Source: Ulota crispa
Taxonomy: Eukaryota; Streptophyta; Bryopsida; Orthotrichales; Orthotrichaceae
Assembly: GCA_963920765.1 (NCBI GenBank)
Contig: OY987252.1
Span: 4,139,966-4,203,965, forward strand
Reading direction: 5' to 3'
Length of the DNA stretch: 64,000 nucleotides
Both the position numbers and the translations under genes were made by a program. Positions 46,986 through 58,739 of the stretch are shown here, piece by piece; positions within the stretch are counted from its first letter, which is position 1, and each line of letters begins with the position of its first letter. The notes beneath the pieces are model-generated. The model did not search any database and was not told the origin of the DNA. It saw only the letters and a program-made list of their open reading frames with translations.

Positions 46986-49570
46986 CATATGATTTCAAAG
47001 GGTTCTCTACATGTCAAACAATAATCCATAAATTCCTGCAGTTGTTGGATACTAGCATAAGCTTTGTTTGCACGGATGTTTTAATGACTTTTTATTTTTT
47101 CCATACAACAAATATAATAGTATATAAACTTGTTACAATTGGACAATTGAAATTTGATGATACTTGCATGATTGAGCGGTGCTCAAAGGTCGCAAAGTTT
47201 GCATTTGATGTGAAATAGCCACCCTATCGCTCCCAAGCACTCAAAACTTAGACATGCGTGCAGAGACTTTGATTACAAAAAGTCTTCTATCCAACTCTAG
47301 AATTAGATTAGGGCTGAGTTCTTTAGAAATATCTTGTACTATGTCCATAAGTGTCTTGAAAACACCAAAGTCTGCTTGGTGTAACATATCAACGTTGATT
47401 ACAAGATAAAAGTTGCCAAATGCAGTGTCTCTTCTCGCAAAATCCCATAATGCACACTGTATACCAAACATACATTGCATGAGGTCATCACATCTTTTGA
47501 TCAAATGAACTTTTTTAATGTATATCTCAATAATAATAAAAATAGTCTGAGAACTAAACAAATTACAAACTACTTCATAAATACTACACAAATACTGATA
47601 TATAATATGCACATAGCTATTAAACAAGTATATTAAATTTTTGATACCAAAATTTAAAAAAATACTAAAGAAAATACTAGACTAACTATTTATGAACAAA
47701 AAATCTATCAAAAATCTATATGATTGACCAATTTTTGTTATTTGTAACAAATGGATGAAAAACATGAATATAATTTTAAGTTCAATTGACATGTGCTATG
47801 TCTACCATGGGTTGTGATAGATAGTCTCACCGCCACTGGATGAAAAGAATGCTCTTTAGAAAGCTTTGTTCTTGTTTTTGAGTTAGCTCCAATCATTTCC
47901 TTGTAAATTGCTTTCATTGATGACTCAGTCCAATATCCAATATTTGGATCTCCAACATTGACTAATTCATTTGCTCGACACATGCACATGCTACATGGAT
48001 GCTGACATTTGTTTGTGTCATAAGTGCAAGTGACCTACTCATTCATTTACAATTTACAATTTAGTATACAATTATCAATATCAATTACATCAAATCAATG
48101 CAACAACCTTGCCAACTTATAAGAAATTTAACATTTTCAAAAATCAAAATAAAAAAAAAACTTTTCAACATCAATTACCTTGCATGATTCTTCACGATCA
48201 CACACATAAGCATATAGTCTTAGGAAAACTAGTTGTTCATTGCCAAATGAATCAATCAATGTTATTCATCTGCAGATAAACAAACACAATTTACTTATGA
48301 GTTTGGATACGGATGTATACAAAAAATATTATAGATTTTCAACAATTTTATGTATGATCTTACATGCTTAGTTCTGTAAATGCAAACTCAAACCCTTAAA
48401 TACATTTCAAAAATTTGAATATCACTTACTTCTTACTCACATGTTTTAGTGGTTTCAATACGTGTGAAAGACAATCTTGAAATGCTTGTAAACGCTGAAA
48501 GGAACTTTGTCATGGGATATTGAACTTAGGCAAAATTGCTCATAAACAATGTCCTTCAAGAAGAAACCAACCTTCACAAGCTATGTTTCTAATAGACAAA
48601 TCAATTGGATGTCTAGTTATTTTATTATCCTTTGATAATGTTGTCTTATCATTGTGAAAAATCAATGGAGCAATGATACCATGACCATGCTATTGATTTA
48701 CATGTTCTTGTCCACATTCAAAAACAAAATTATATATATTTGACATTGGGGATATAAAAAATAATAACAAGTGATCAACCAAATCTTTTAACATTGCACA
48801 TCATACTAACAAATATCATATTTTCATATAAATTAAATTAAATAATTCAATTTTTGATTTATTTTCAATAGACTAGCAAAAGATGTTATTCTTACTTGCA
48901 TTGAATGCCACCAATTCCTTGTTGCAAGTGTTGAATACTCTTTCAATTCGGGATTTGCAACCGTAGATGTAGGTAGCATTGTGAAATTTTCAGCTACCAC
49001 AAGTGACAAAAATAATGACTCCAATGCAGTCAATGCCTCGCAAAATCGCAATACAAGTCCTCCTATGCTCTCCGTTCTCCATCCATCTACTTCATTGTAG
49101 AGAGCCTTCTCATGCTTCTCAATGTTGTAAGCTGATTTCATTAATAGATCTTCAACCTTGAAATTTGGATGAAGTAAAACCTTTGAAAACAACTTGTTTA
49201 TAGCACTATTGCTCAAGCCCTCTCCTTTTTTTATTGTTCTAACTTAGTTAACAAGACTAAAAATAGAATCATATACAAATGTTGGAATTTTGGTTTGAGC
49301 TAATTCCTCAATTTCAACATCTAGTAAATCAAAAAAAGGAGGCTCGTTCAATCCATGGGGTTCATTAGACTCATGAAGTGCAGGTGCTTCAAGTTATTGA
49401 TAAGGCTCACTAGATTCAGCATGATCTATTGTCACAAATGTAGATCTCAAAAAGTAGCTACGTTCTTGGAGTGGCCTCTTGTTTCCTAAACATGATTTTT
49501 GATGGGTAGACAATGCACTTCTATGACTAAATGGGCGTGCACCACATATATCATAAGTATATTCCTCCAT

Positions 49571-50400
49571 TTTTCAAGTTCATGAACTCGAACGTTGATT
49601 AGGGACAATATCAACACCAGAGACCCACTTTTCTCAATGTTTAAACTTGAAAAGAACCTCAAGCCTAGACAATAGCAAAAATGATGTCAAGTTGAGAGGA
49701 GCGCTTTGAGAACACCCTAAGTGTTTGGTTGCCACTATGTGTGTGGTTGGTATATCCTATTACAAACTCTAAACAGACTTCTAGATATGTTTTTGGGACA
49801 ACCTTCCTTTCAAAATGGGCTTTTTCTCAATTCTCTAAATCCTTCAACCCTCTAAAACTCTCAACACCTCTCATCTATCAAACTCCCAAATTTATTGACC
49901 CTCCAAATATCTCAATCTTCTAAATCTCTCAAACTTCCAAACAACATAATTCTCTCAAAAATCTTCCAAATAAAATAAGTGATAGCAATCTGAAAAGCTA
50001 ATCTAACAAGCTATCACTTTTAGAATTTTCAAAAAGGAAAATCCAAATTGACCACAAGTTATGGCTCTTCAAAGTTGCAACCTCTATCTCAAAAAATACA
50101 ACCAACTGCCAAGCCCTTGCACCTCCATATCTTCCTCCTTAAAGCTCCAAAACTCAAATTCAATAGCATTCTAGAAAGTCAACAAAAAGAAAAACAAATC
50201 CTCTAAGGTTTGTTTCAAAATGATAGACTAAAAGTCAACTATGGCTTGTCAAAGCCTCAACCTTTTAGTAATTCCTAACTGGCAGTTAACTCCCACATAA
50301 ATTCAACTCACACGGGTTAAAAAGAAACTTTTCTTCTACTTCTCAATCTTGTCTAGAATGAGAGGTACGTGGGGCACAATGGCTTATCCTACCTAACTCC
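49571..50400. other. No recognisable feature
   Basis: Sequence upstream of the Plavaka-like remnant. Composed of Ca/Tc-rich, Leu/Ser/Pro-coding low-complexity stretches (for example around 49830-49930). It may include the 5' end of that element, but no terminal inverted repeat is seen. Confidence 0.4.
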
Positions 50401-50410
50401 GCTCAAGATA

Positions 50411-50861
50411 TCTATCTTTATCTATATTATAATAGAATATCGTGCGATGGTGGTGGTGGTCGAACGCGACGATTTTGTAGGTAGAAAGGACAATTCTGCA
50501 AAGTCCATCTTTAGTTCCACCTAAATAGTAGAGTAGAGTACAAGTTTAACTAAAGTTATATATATAATCAAGTAAAATTTGAGGGGCACAAGGAGTAGAG
50601 TTCAAGTTTAACTAAAGTAGTAAAATTTTAGAGGCATAGGGATAGAAGGTTATGGGGATGGAGGGGCATATGGATAGGAGGCACAAGGATAAGGTGGCAC
50701 ATGAATATGGGGCACATGGATGGGGGGTCACGAGGATAGGGGGTACATGGATAGTAAATCATGGGGATAAATGGGCATATGGAATAGGGGCATGGGGATA
50801 AAGGAGCACATGGATATGGGATGAAGCATAATTCCGTTGGTACAATGGGTGCGTAAACTAG
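50411..50861 (+). mobile_element. Probable short non-autonomous Helitron
   Basis: The 5' end TCTATCTTTATCTATATTAT, followed by AATAGAATATCG, resembles plant Helitron 5' ends. The 3' end is CTAG (50858-50861), preceded by a potential hairpin CCGTTGGTACAATGG (50834-50848) about ten bases upstream, and the flanks are A before TC and T after CTAG, as for insertion into AT. The interior holds a duplicated segment (GTTTAACTAAAGT) and a minisatellite. There is no Rep/helicase coding capacity. The structure is suggestive but each signal is short. Confidence 0.55.
50640..50830. repeat. Minisatellite of GGGCACATGGATA-type units
   Basis: About a dozen imperfect copies of a 15-17 bp unit, e.g. GGGGCACATGGATGG, GGGGTACATGGATAG, GGGCATATGGAATAG. 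It lies inside the Helitron candidate. Tandem repeats near the 3' part are common in Helitrons. Confidence 0.8.
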
Positions 50862-51859
50862 TTTATCATATTATCCTCTCATGCTTTCCAAATCCACACC
50901 ATTTCCCTTAGCATTATTATTTAATTAAAAGACAAAATATATCACCTATTGAAATTCAAACATATTTAGTTGAAATACAAATATCTACCTGATGGGAGCA
51001 TTTCCATCAGGACAACAAAGCGCAGAGTTTGGAAAAATGCAAAAATGGCCATGGGAGATGGAGGAACAATGGGGAAATCAAAACTGTGAGAATAAAAGAG
51101 GTGAAGCATAGGACAAAGTGATGGAAGAGATGCTGCACTGTGGCAGAGGGGAGTGCAAAAGAGTTCCAAGGAGCAGCAGTGTTTTCAAGGAGCAACAGCG
51201 AGGCCTAGATTTTGAAGAGCAATGGTGACATGAAAAACAAAATTCAAGGGGGAAAACCCATGTGGAGAAGCTTTGTTTTTTTTGTTTTTGTTAAATTAGA
51301 TTGAGTGGCACCCTAGAATGCACTCATGGAAGAAAAAGTTGATTAAAAATAGAGTTACCTAATGATTTGTGTACTTTCATCCAATAAGTTTACTAGTATA
51401 TGCTACTTTTGTTCAAAATTTAGCAAACATGGTGATGAGGTGAGGAGGGAGGTGGCGATTTCATCCATAAAATCACTTGAAGTTTTTAATGTATCAATTG
51501 CCGGAGGCAAGCAGAGGTAACATTTAGGCAAAATTTGCTAGAAAAAATCCTGTGGTGAGGTGCTGCTAATAGCTCAGCACTAATGCTGTTGCAAAATTGA
51601 ATAAGTAACTAACATTTTCATAAAATTTATCAAGTTCTCTCACCCCCTACAGCATTGAGCTCAATTTTCACCAAAACCACTTCAATACTACCATTTTTAG
51701 TACAAGTATCAAATTTTGGAAAAAATACATTTGTAGATAGTTTTAACCTTAAGATCTCATATTGCATTAGTATCCAAAGATGTGGGAAATATTTCATAAA
51801 CTTTTGTCATATAAAGTGTAAGATATTTGAATTTGAATTGACAAAAAGCCATTTTTGTC

Positions 51860-52566
51860 CTTGTAAAAATCTTGGCAGCTGCATTTCACAAGGTCATATT
51901 TGTATGATTATTTTTAAAAATGGTTGTATTTTTTTGGATTCATTCTTTGGAGAAAAGTAGGTATACACTCAAACAAATTCAAATCATTTGGAGTTGTACA
52001 ACACATACAAAAAAATAGTAAATAAAAAGAAGTAGAAAACGATTCCAAACACAAAATTATGAGTAATATAAATATGGAAATGCAATATGCCAACCCCAAT
52101 GGTTGTGATGTTTATATAAAAAATTCTCACCTTCAGATTTTGTCCTTTTTCCAAAATATTGAAAATTGAGTAACAAAAGGAACTTCAAACTTTTCCTTGG
52201 AGTAGAGAATCCATAATTTCTTGCAGACAAAAACTCCTAACTTTCATCTCATTGATTGAAATTGAATGATTTAAAGCTTTCCACATATAATTAAAGAATA
52301 AATTTTAAGTTTTAATTTAAAAGAAATGAAAGTTTCAAAAAAAAAATGGGTTGCTTGAATTGCCAAATCTCTCGTGATTTTGATAAATTATTACTTAACT
52401 TCTTTGTCAAATGTCAAAATGAAGAAAAAATTAGATGCCCGCGTAGATCTCTGAATTCCTCACCTTCAATAAAAGTTTCAAAAACTCACACAAAATATCT
52501 TGTCAAAAGGTACATGGCCAAAATCCCATTTGTCCCTCGAAAGGACAATGGGCCTTTAGAAGTTAA
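51860..52566. repeat. Interspersed repeat, truncated relative of 60662-61599
   Basis: Collinear in direct orientation with 60980-61599: shared ATAGTAAATAAAAAGAAGTAG, CCAAAATATTGAAAATTGAG, 'gagtagagaatccataat', CTTTCATCTCATTGATTGA and GAATTCCTCACCTTCAATAA (last three as short blocks). The right end GGACAATGGGCCTTTAGAAG then TTAA is a worn TTAACCCCTAAAGG terminus. The left end is not clear and may extend to about 51640. Confidence 0.68.
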
Positions 52567-52770
52567 TAGGAGCAGTACATATGTTATCCAAATATAAATA
52601 TGGTGTAAAGTATCAGACATCCTCTTTCTAAGTGCCCCCATCAACATTGCCTACTTTTGCACATTGTGTCATTGACTAACAAGTACAAAGAAATTGGTTA
52701 TGAGGAAGTGATAGTTTTAGGTGATTGCATGACAATTTACATTGTCCCGTCTCACTACTGTAAGCTAATA

Positions 52771-53127
52771 CTCCCTCTATCCCAAAGTGATCTTCCCGTT
52801 ACACAACATGTTATAGATCAAGCTAAAAAAGAACCATTTATCAAAAAAAAAAACCCTACAAATAGAGTTTGAAGTCCTCCTATTGTTCTAAAATTTTGAG
52901 TTTCAAATTAGCTTTCAAAGTATGGTTTCAAAGTGCTTGAAAATCGAATTTATGAGGCATTTTTGAAGAGCACCAGTGGCCACTCACTTGATGGCATGGG
53001 ATTGGTTAGCATGCCCATGCTTTTGGACTACATGCAAGTGTTGCTAGCTCCCTTCCTCTTGCAACAAGAAGATCATTTGGGACACTAAATAAAAATCAAC
53101 GGGAAGATCATTTTGGGGCAAAGGGAG
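52771..53127. mobile_element. Stowaway MITE, copy 2, inverted relative to copy 1
   Basis: CTCCCTCTATCCC at the left and CAAAGGGAG at the right, flanked by TA (52769-52770 and 53128-53129). The interior is the reverse complement of the copy at 37699-38056 over its full length (for example the block ATGCAAGTG.TGCTAGCTCCC). Length 357 bp. The left arm has diverged more than the right. Confidence 0.9.
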
Positions 53128-53878
53128 TACCAGATTTGGCAAGTAGTGGGACCTTAGAATGAGTACTGCCAAATGTGCTATTAGGTTACAATATGTAACC
53201 CTTGTCATCGCCCATGGTAGTTTGGAGTATCTTAGATTTTGCTTGAAAGTGAACAAAATGCCAGCATTTTGATCCATCTTATCAAATTTCTCTGAAGTGC
53301 AACAATACAAATTCAAAGTAGACATGTTATAGATCACATGGGAAAAGAAATCACAACAATATCATTTATGGATTGAAAGATTATAATATTTGATCAAGAG
53401 GGTGTTAAAGTTGCAAAATTGATTTGAAGCCTTTCAATTTTCTTTTTGCATTTCAAACCTAAAATTCAGGGTACCAAAAAAATATGAGTATGTAAAGTAT
53501 AACGTGCCAAACCCCAATCAATTTACGGCTTCTCAAAATCTATTCTATAATTTTTTAAATTGAAATTTTAATGTGATTTTTTCTCCAAGTTCTAGTGTAC
53601 TTGAAGCTCATTTCCAAGAGCCGTCAACACTAGACAGTGAAGATTTGCAATGGACACCCTTGCACAGAATCTAGAATAGATAAATCACTTTAATTCATTT
53701 TCAAAATCAGACTCCTAATGCTGAAACTAGACTTCAATAAGAGTTTAAAAATAATAATAATCACTAAAAAACATCTTGTAGAAAGATTGTGCATCCTTGA
53801 ATAAAATTCACAAAAGCCCGATTTGGGCCCTTTGGGCGGTGAGGGGTTAAAAAGTCTTGAAGTTAGTATTATGAGCAT

Positions 53879-54283
53879 GGGGATTGATATGTCTACCACA
53901 CCTTTTCAGCTATTCTACCACACCCCAAGGTAAATTTTAGATTTCTACCCTCAAAAAGCTGAATTTTAGAATTTGGAATTTAGATTTGGATTTAGAGACT
54001 ATGATTTAGTCTTGCATCATGAAAAGGTTGTAATTGAACAACATCCAATGAAAAAGCTTATCATTTTTATGAACAAAAGCAAAGTAATACTTTTCCCCCG
54101 AGCTGAGCCTTTTCATTGGGTGTTGTTCAATTACAACTTTTTTTATGCTAGACAAAATCAAGGTCTCTAAGTCCAAATCTGAATTCCAAATTCTCAAATT
54201 CAACTTTTTGATGGTAAAAATCTAAAATTTACCCCGAGGTGTGGTAGAATAGCTGAAAAGGTGTGATAGACATATCAATCCCC
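53879..54283. mobile_element. Mutator-like foldback MITE, copy 3, TATGAGCAT duplication
   Basis: The ends GGGGATTGATATGTCTACCA and, inverted, GGGGATTGATATGTCTATCA begin arms of about 190 bp that match closely to near 54080. A perfect 9-bp direct repeat TATGAGCAT flanks it (53870-53878 and 54284-54292), the hallmark of Mutator-like elements. It is the best preserved of the three copies in the window, hence the youngest. The small frames at 53973-54170 and 54006-54203 are the two arms read in opposite directions. Confidence 0.92.
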
Positions 54284-54292
54284 TATGAGCAT

Positions 54293-55065
54293 TTGTGCAC
54301 ACAAAAGATTGCACTAAGGGTTTTCTTTAGCATACTCTACTCAAAACTATACATTCTTAGTGATTTTGAACTTTGAAAAATGTTTCTAATCAATTGCATC
54401 CAATTGGAAGTTTGAAATTGATGCCAATATTTCTGGTTTCCTCTTCATAACTAGACTCTTCATAATTAGACTCTAGTTTTTTTAAATTTCATCAATTGAT
54501 TTTTGTACTCCAAAATCCTTATTTTCACTATTACGGCTATTAATACCTTACTATAGAGCCGGCAATTGTAGTAATAAGCTAAAGTGCGGTATCATTGAAC
54601 TACCCTAATTTTTAAAAGGACTAAACCAAATCTGTTCCTTTTGAACAGCCCATCAAGTAAGGGGCAATTCATTTTTAACTGCCATTTTGTCATGCCGATT
54701 TTTTGTTTAAACATAAATAGCAAACTGCCATGACTATATGAAGTTCAGTATAGCAAGTTCAGTATTTACCTCTACTGTCATGTATCTAAATGTCTTTTCT
54801 ATTTGGTTTGAAATTAGAAAGCAAAGAGTCCTATGACTCCAGTCTATAAATCCATAATAGAGTCTTTGTAATTCAGCAGACAACTGTATTTTGTGATAGT
54901 AAAATGGTGAGCCCATGAGAGTAAATTGGTGATCTTGTGAGCGGTGAGCCAAATTCTCTGAGCTGATCAGAATATTGAGTTCAAAATCAACCTAAAAACT
55001 AAAAAAACAATAAGTTATTCAAGATATGAATGTTTATGAATGTTTAGAATGCACTATTACAAGGC
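54293..55065. other. No recognisable feature
   Basis: AT-rich sequence without a motif or repeat I can define. The frame at 54734-54952 (minus) has no recognisable domain. Confidence 0.4.
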
Positions 55066-57855
55066 CCTATTAGGGAAAAAATATGAGCCCTACACAAAGC
55101 TCTTAAAAACCCCTTTCAAGGGGTCTCCTTAACTGTTTTAATAATTTGGGATGACAAAAATTCCTTACACCCTATTATGCCTTTGACTATAGTCATGGCT
55201 CACATTGGCATGTCCAATTTTCATTCAATGTCACAATTACATGTACATATTACCATGGTCCTTTTTCTTTACATTAAAAACTTCAACCTAGTACTTGGGA
55301 GGGAAACATTTAGTTACGATTGTGTACAATAGTAGAAGAATAATTAAGAAACTGTGACATAGTACTAGATGGCCATTTTCCATTCATAGTTTTTGGGATG
55401 CACAATAGAAAAGTCATACAAGGTAGAGACACTTCACATGTGACTAGTCTAGGCTCAATAAATGTTAAGAGAGACCATTCTTAAGGGCCTTGCCAAGGAT
55501 TCATTTTTTCTATTATGTACACATTTATAGATGATAATCAATGTTGTGAATAAAAACATAGGCACAAGGCTCATGGCTCATGAATCTTTGCTCAAGATTT
55601 AGCATTACTCATAATTTAGCTCCCAAATAAGCAGAGTCTAAAAGTATTCTAAATGCATCCTCTATGGTATATGATTCTTTAAAGAGAGCTCACTTTGTAA
55701 ATTCTGAGTTCTCAAATCAATCAAATAGCAAGCAATAGCAAATCATATGCTATATAATATTTATATTTTAAGGTATACAAACTTTGTATACCATTTCTAG
55801 CAATAAAACCATTAGTGCCAATTTTTAGAAAAAATTCATATAGGTGTTGGAAATTACCGTCTAGACTATCATTCAAATAACTTAACAATCTCTATGTAAT
55901 TGCATCAATATTATTTAAGTAGTGTTGTCATGCTTGAAGGCTATAATGTGATGACTATAACCTAGTTCCATCTTGGCAAGTGTCCAAAGACTTCAAGTTG
56001 CATTGAAATGTAAGAAAAAGAAGAAAAGAAAGTAAGGAAATCAAGAAGGAAATTACCAACTGTCCTCACAATTAAAAGAGGCTTGTATAAAAAATAACAA
56101 AGGCCTTTGTTTGCATTACAATGTAAGTTACATTTCTAGAGATACAGTGGTTGAAAACTTGTTGGCTCCAAAATATTTTTAAAATGCCTTAGCTCAATCT
56201 TGCACAATTATATTGCAAGCTAAGGTTGTGACAGAAAATGATAACCATCATCTTTAAAAAAAAATTTGTCATTATCAACGGTCAGTGACTTAGTGGCCAA
56301 TAATTGTATGAGCAATAATTTTACCAGCAAAAATAAGAAGATTCTTATATTTTATTATGAATATAGATAAATTTTTGACTAGCTCATCTTAACTTGGATA
56401 TGAGTACTAGTTTTTTTTTACATGTCAACTTCTGAAATTATTGGCAATGATCTTTTATGGTAATTCTTTTAGGTGTATATTCTACAAAGACAAAGACATT
56501 TTAAGAAGTATGTTTCAAACAAAAAATATTAACTCTACACAAGGCCCTTAAAAATGGTCTCTCTTAACATTTATTGAGCCTAGACTAGTCACGTGTGAAG
56601 TGTCTCTACCTTGTATGACTTTTCTATTGTGCATCACAAAAATTATGAATAAAAAATGGCAATCTAGTAGTATGTCACAATTTCTTAATTATTCTTCTAC
56701 TATTGTATAGTACCCCTTAGTAAGTCTAAGTTCAAACCCATTTTTTAGTCTACAAAACTTTGTAAAAGATAGAGTATAGTTTGAATTTTTGTGCTTCTCA
56801 TTATGGTTTTGTAATTCTCATGCAGTCTTAATCAAGCATATCAAATTTTAGTTCCAAAAAATCAATAATGCATTTTTGGTGAATTGTTTTATACTAAAAT
56901 TCATAATTTTACATGAAAATTGATTGAAGAAATTGGTGATGAATTTTTTAGATTTGATTGCATGGGTTTGTAAGGAACATCCATATGTATCTATAATGTT
57001 CAAACAAATAGCATTGAATAAAGAAACCACAATCTACAAGGTAATGACTACAAAATCATGATGGTTTGTGATAGGACCAAATTTTGATAAATAGATATCT
57101 TCATATTCTAACTAGCTTTTGGCTACACAAATACATTTTCATACTCAAAGGTTCAAATGTAATCATGACATATGAGTCAAATAGCAAAATATGATTTTTA
57201 TAAAGAAATATCTATTTACAAATTTTGGTCCTACCACATCCCAAGTTGATTTTGCATTCATTTCCTTGTAGATCATGGTTTCTTTATTCAATTCTATTTG
57301 TTTGAACATGAAAGATACATATGGATGTCTCTTACATACCCATGCAATCAAATCTAAAAAAATTCATCACCAGTTTTCTTCAATCAATTTTCATGTAAAA
57401 ATGAATTTTAGTATAAAATAATTCACCAAAAATGCATCAATGATTTTTTGGAACTAAAATTTGATATGCTTGATTGAGACTGCATGAGAATTACAAAACC
57501 ATAATGAGAAGCAAAAAAGTTCAAACTATACTCTATCTTTTACAAAGTTTTTAGACTAGAAATTGGGTCTGAACGTAAACTTACTAAGAAGTACTGTACA
57601 CAATCATAACTAAATGTTACCTCCCAAGTACTAGGTTGAAGCTTTTAATATAGAGAACAAGGACCATGGTAGTATGTACATGTAATTTTAACGTCCAATG
57701 AAAACTGGACATGCCAATGTGAGCCATGATTGTAATCAAAGGCATAGTAGGGTGTATGAAATTTCTTTTATCCCAAAGTACAAATTGAAAAAATTAAGGA
57801 GACCCCTTGAAAGGGGTTCATAGGGGCCTTGTAGAGGGCTCATATTTTTCCAAGT
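55066..57855. mobile_element. Large foldback element with arms of about 660 bp
   Basis: The outer ends, GGGAAAAAATATGAGCCCT at the left and its mirror AGGGCTCATATTTTTCC at the right, begin a long inverted repeat. The right arm is 57190-57855. The left arm is in two pieces, 55066-55326 and 56706-57110, separated by a 1,379-bp insertion. Subtracting it leaves two arms of about 666 bp around an 80-bp spacer. Matching landmarks include CCCCTTTCAAGGGGT, TGGCATGTCCA, 'cctagtacttgggagg' and TACAAGG.AATGA. In the right arm a minus-strand frame (57351-57163; KETMIYKEMNAKSTWDVVGP) looks coding-like, perhaps a captured gene piece. No flanking duplication was found. Confidence 0.82.
55327..56705. mobile_element. 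Nested 1.38-kb element, 165-bp inverted ends, TA target
   Basis: Begins CAATAGTAGAAGAATAATTA and ends with its exact mirror. The inverted ends remain matched for about 165 bp (through GTAGAGACACTTCAC and AATGTTAAGAGAGACCAT). The flank is TA on each side (55325-55326 and 56706-56707). The matching site on the opposite arm of the host foldback, read as reverse complement, is GATTGTGTACAGTACTTC; removing the element leaves GATTGTGTATAGTACCCC, so that arm serves as an empty site and confirms both the boundaries and the TA duplication. The interior shows no transposase. TA suggests the Tc1/mariner superfamily. Confidence 0.88.
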
Positions 57856-58619
57856 GGCATTCAACCAGAGAGTCAAGAGAAGTGAACATAGTATTGGCTA
57901 TAGATTTTTTTTTACAAAAGCAAGGTGGTGATAAACCATATTTTGCAACAATGTATTTGGCAGGACTGTAATTCAGTCGTTTAGTTTTTGACATTATTTG
58001 TTGCTTAATTGTTGAAGTGTGTTGATGCATTACTAGCTTGTCTTCATGTAAAAGGCAATGTAAGCAATAAACTTATCAAAGTATTAGCAATCTTAGCAGC
58101 ATTTTCCTATGAGTACTTCTCTACCATGGATACCGTTTTCACTCTATCTATTTGCTTGTAGCTCACTATTACAATTAGTAATTAATAAAATTTCAATTAT
58201 AATTGGAACTCTTGGAATTAGTATCTACCTCAATTACACTTTGTCCACATATATGTTTATATTTAGTAGTTTAAGGAAGCATTAATACTTTAAAGCAAAC
58301 CTAAACTTCACTTTCTACAAAATGATGGCTACAAGGTATTAGAGATTTCAAAAAATATAAGTTATAATTACTAGCAACCATTTTAAAATTTAGAAAGCCC
58401 TAAATTAACAAGATGCAATACTCATAGATTTAATAGCTAATCATATGACAAAGGATGTACTAGCACAAATGGAATGTACTAGGCACAACCCCTAAAAAAT
58501 ATTGGAAATGACGTGTAAGAGATGAAATATGTGGGATGAAGCAAGACACATGTCTTACTTTGGTTGAAGTATGTATTGGCAATGCCAATCAATCTTTAAT
58601 AGAGTACACATATGGTCAT
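57856..58619. other. No recognisable feature
   Basis: AT-rich; no repeat boundary or coding motif seen. A short stretch near 58440-58510 (CTAGCACAAATGGAATGTAC...) might be worn coding sequence but no family is apparent. Confidence 0.35.
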
Positions 58620-58739
58620 TAATCAAGGCTTGGCTATTTGATTATCAATTACAAGTGAACATTGGCTACAAAAACACTTTTCATCATATTTGTTCTCTAC
58701 AATAAAAATGAAGCACAATTTTTTCAATAAAATTTTGGC

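Larger units (their letters stand above)
42420..49570 (-). pseudogene. Plavaka-like transposase, multi-exon, decayed
   Basis: Transposase of the Plavaka branch of EnSpm/CACTA elements. N-terminus at 49570: YTYDICGARPFSHRSALSTH followed by QKSC, a C2H2-like finger whose first Cys appears changed. Then LSNSAINKLFSKVLLHPNF with donor GTAAGA at 48895. Next (48710-48440): IIAPLIFHNDKTTLSKDN and HPIDLSIRNI, matching the family block 'P..L..DKT.L...P..L.IGNI', then AILPKFNIP and LSHVLKPL. Next: DSFGNEQLVFLRLYAYVCD (about 48250) and CQHPCSMCMCRANEL (about 47980). Then NVDMLHQADFGVFKTLMDIV with ELDRRL (about 47370-47270), the 'DLLHQ...GVF' block. After inserted repeats, the C-terminal part (43230-42420) has TPTFACTTSNFHGKEWFS and LDYLVVDVSKILKVVHVVP. 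Stops occur after EPYQ, SLVN, YGQL and CLVLQ. Block order matches Plavaka throughout. Detailed intron structure is inferred. Confidence 0.82.
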
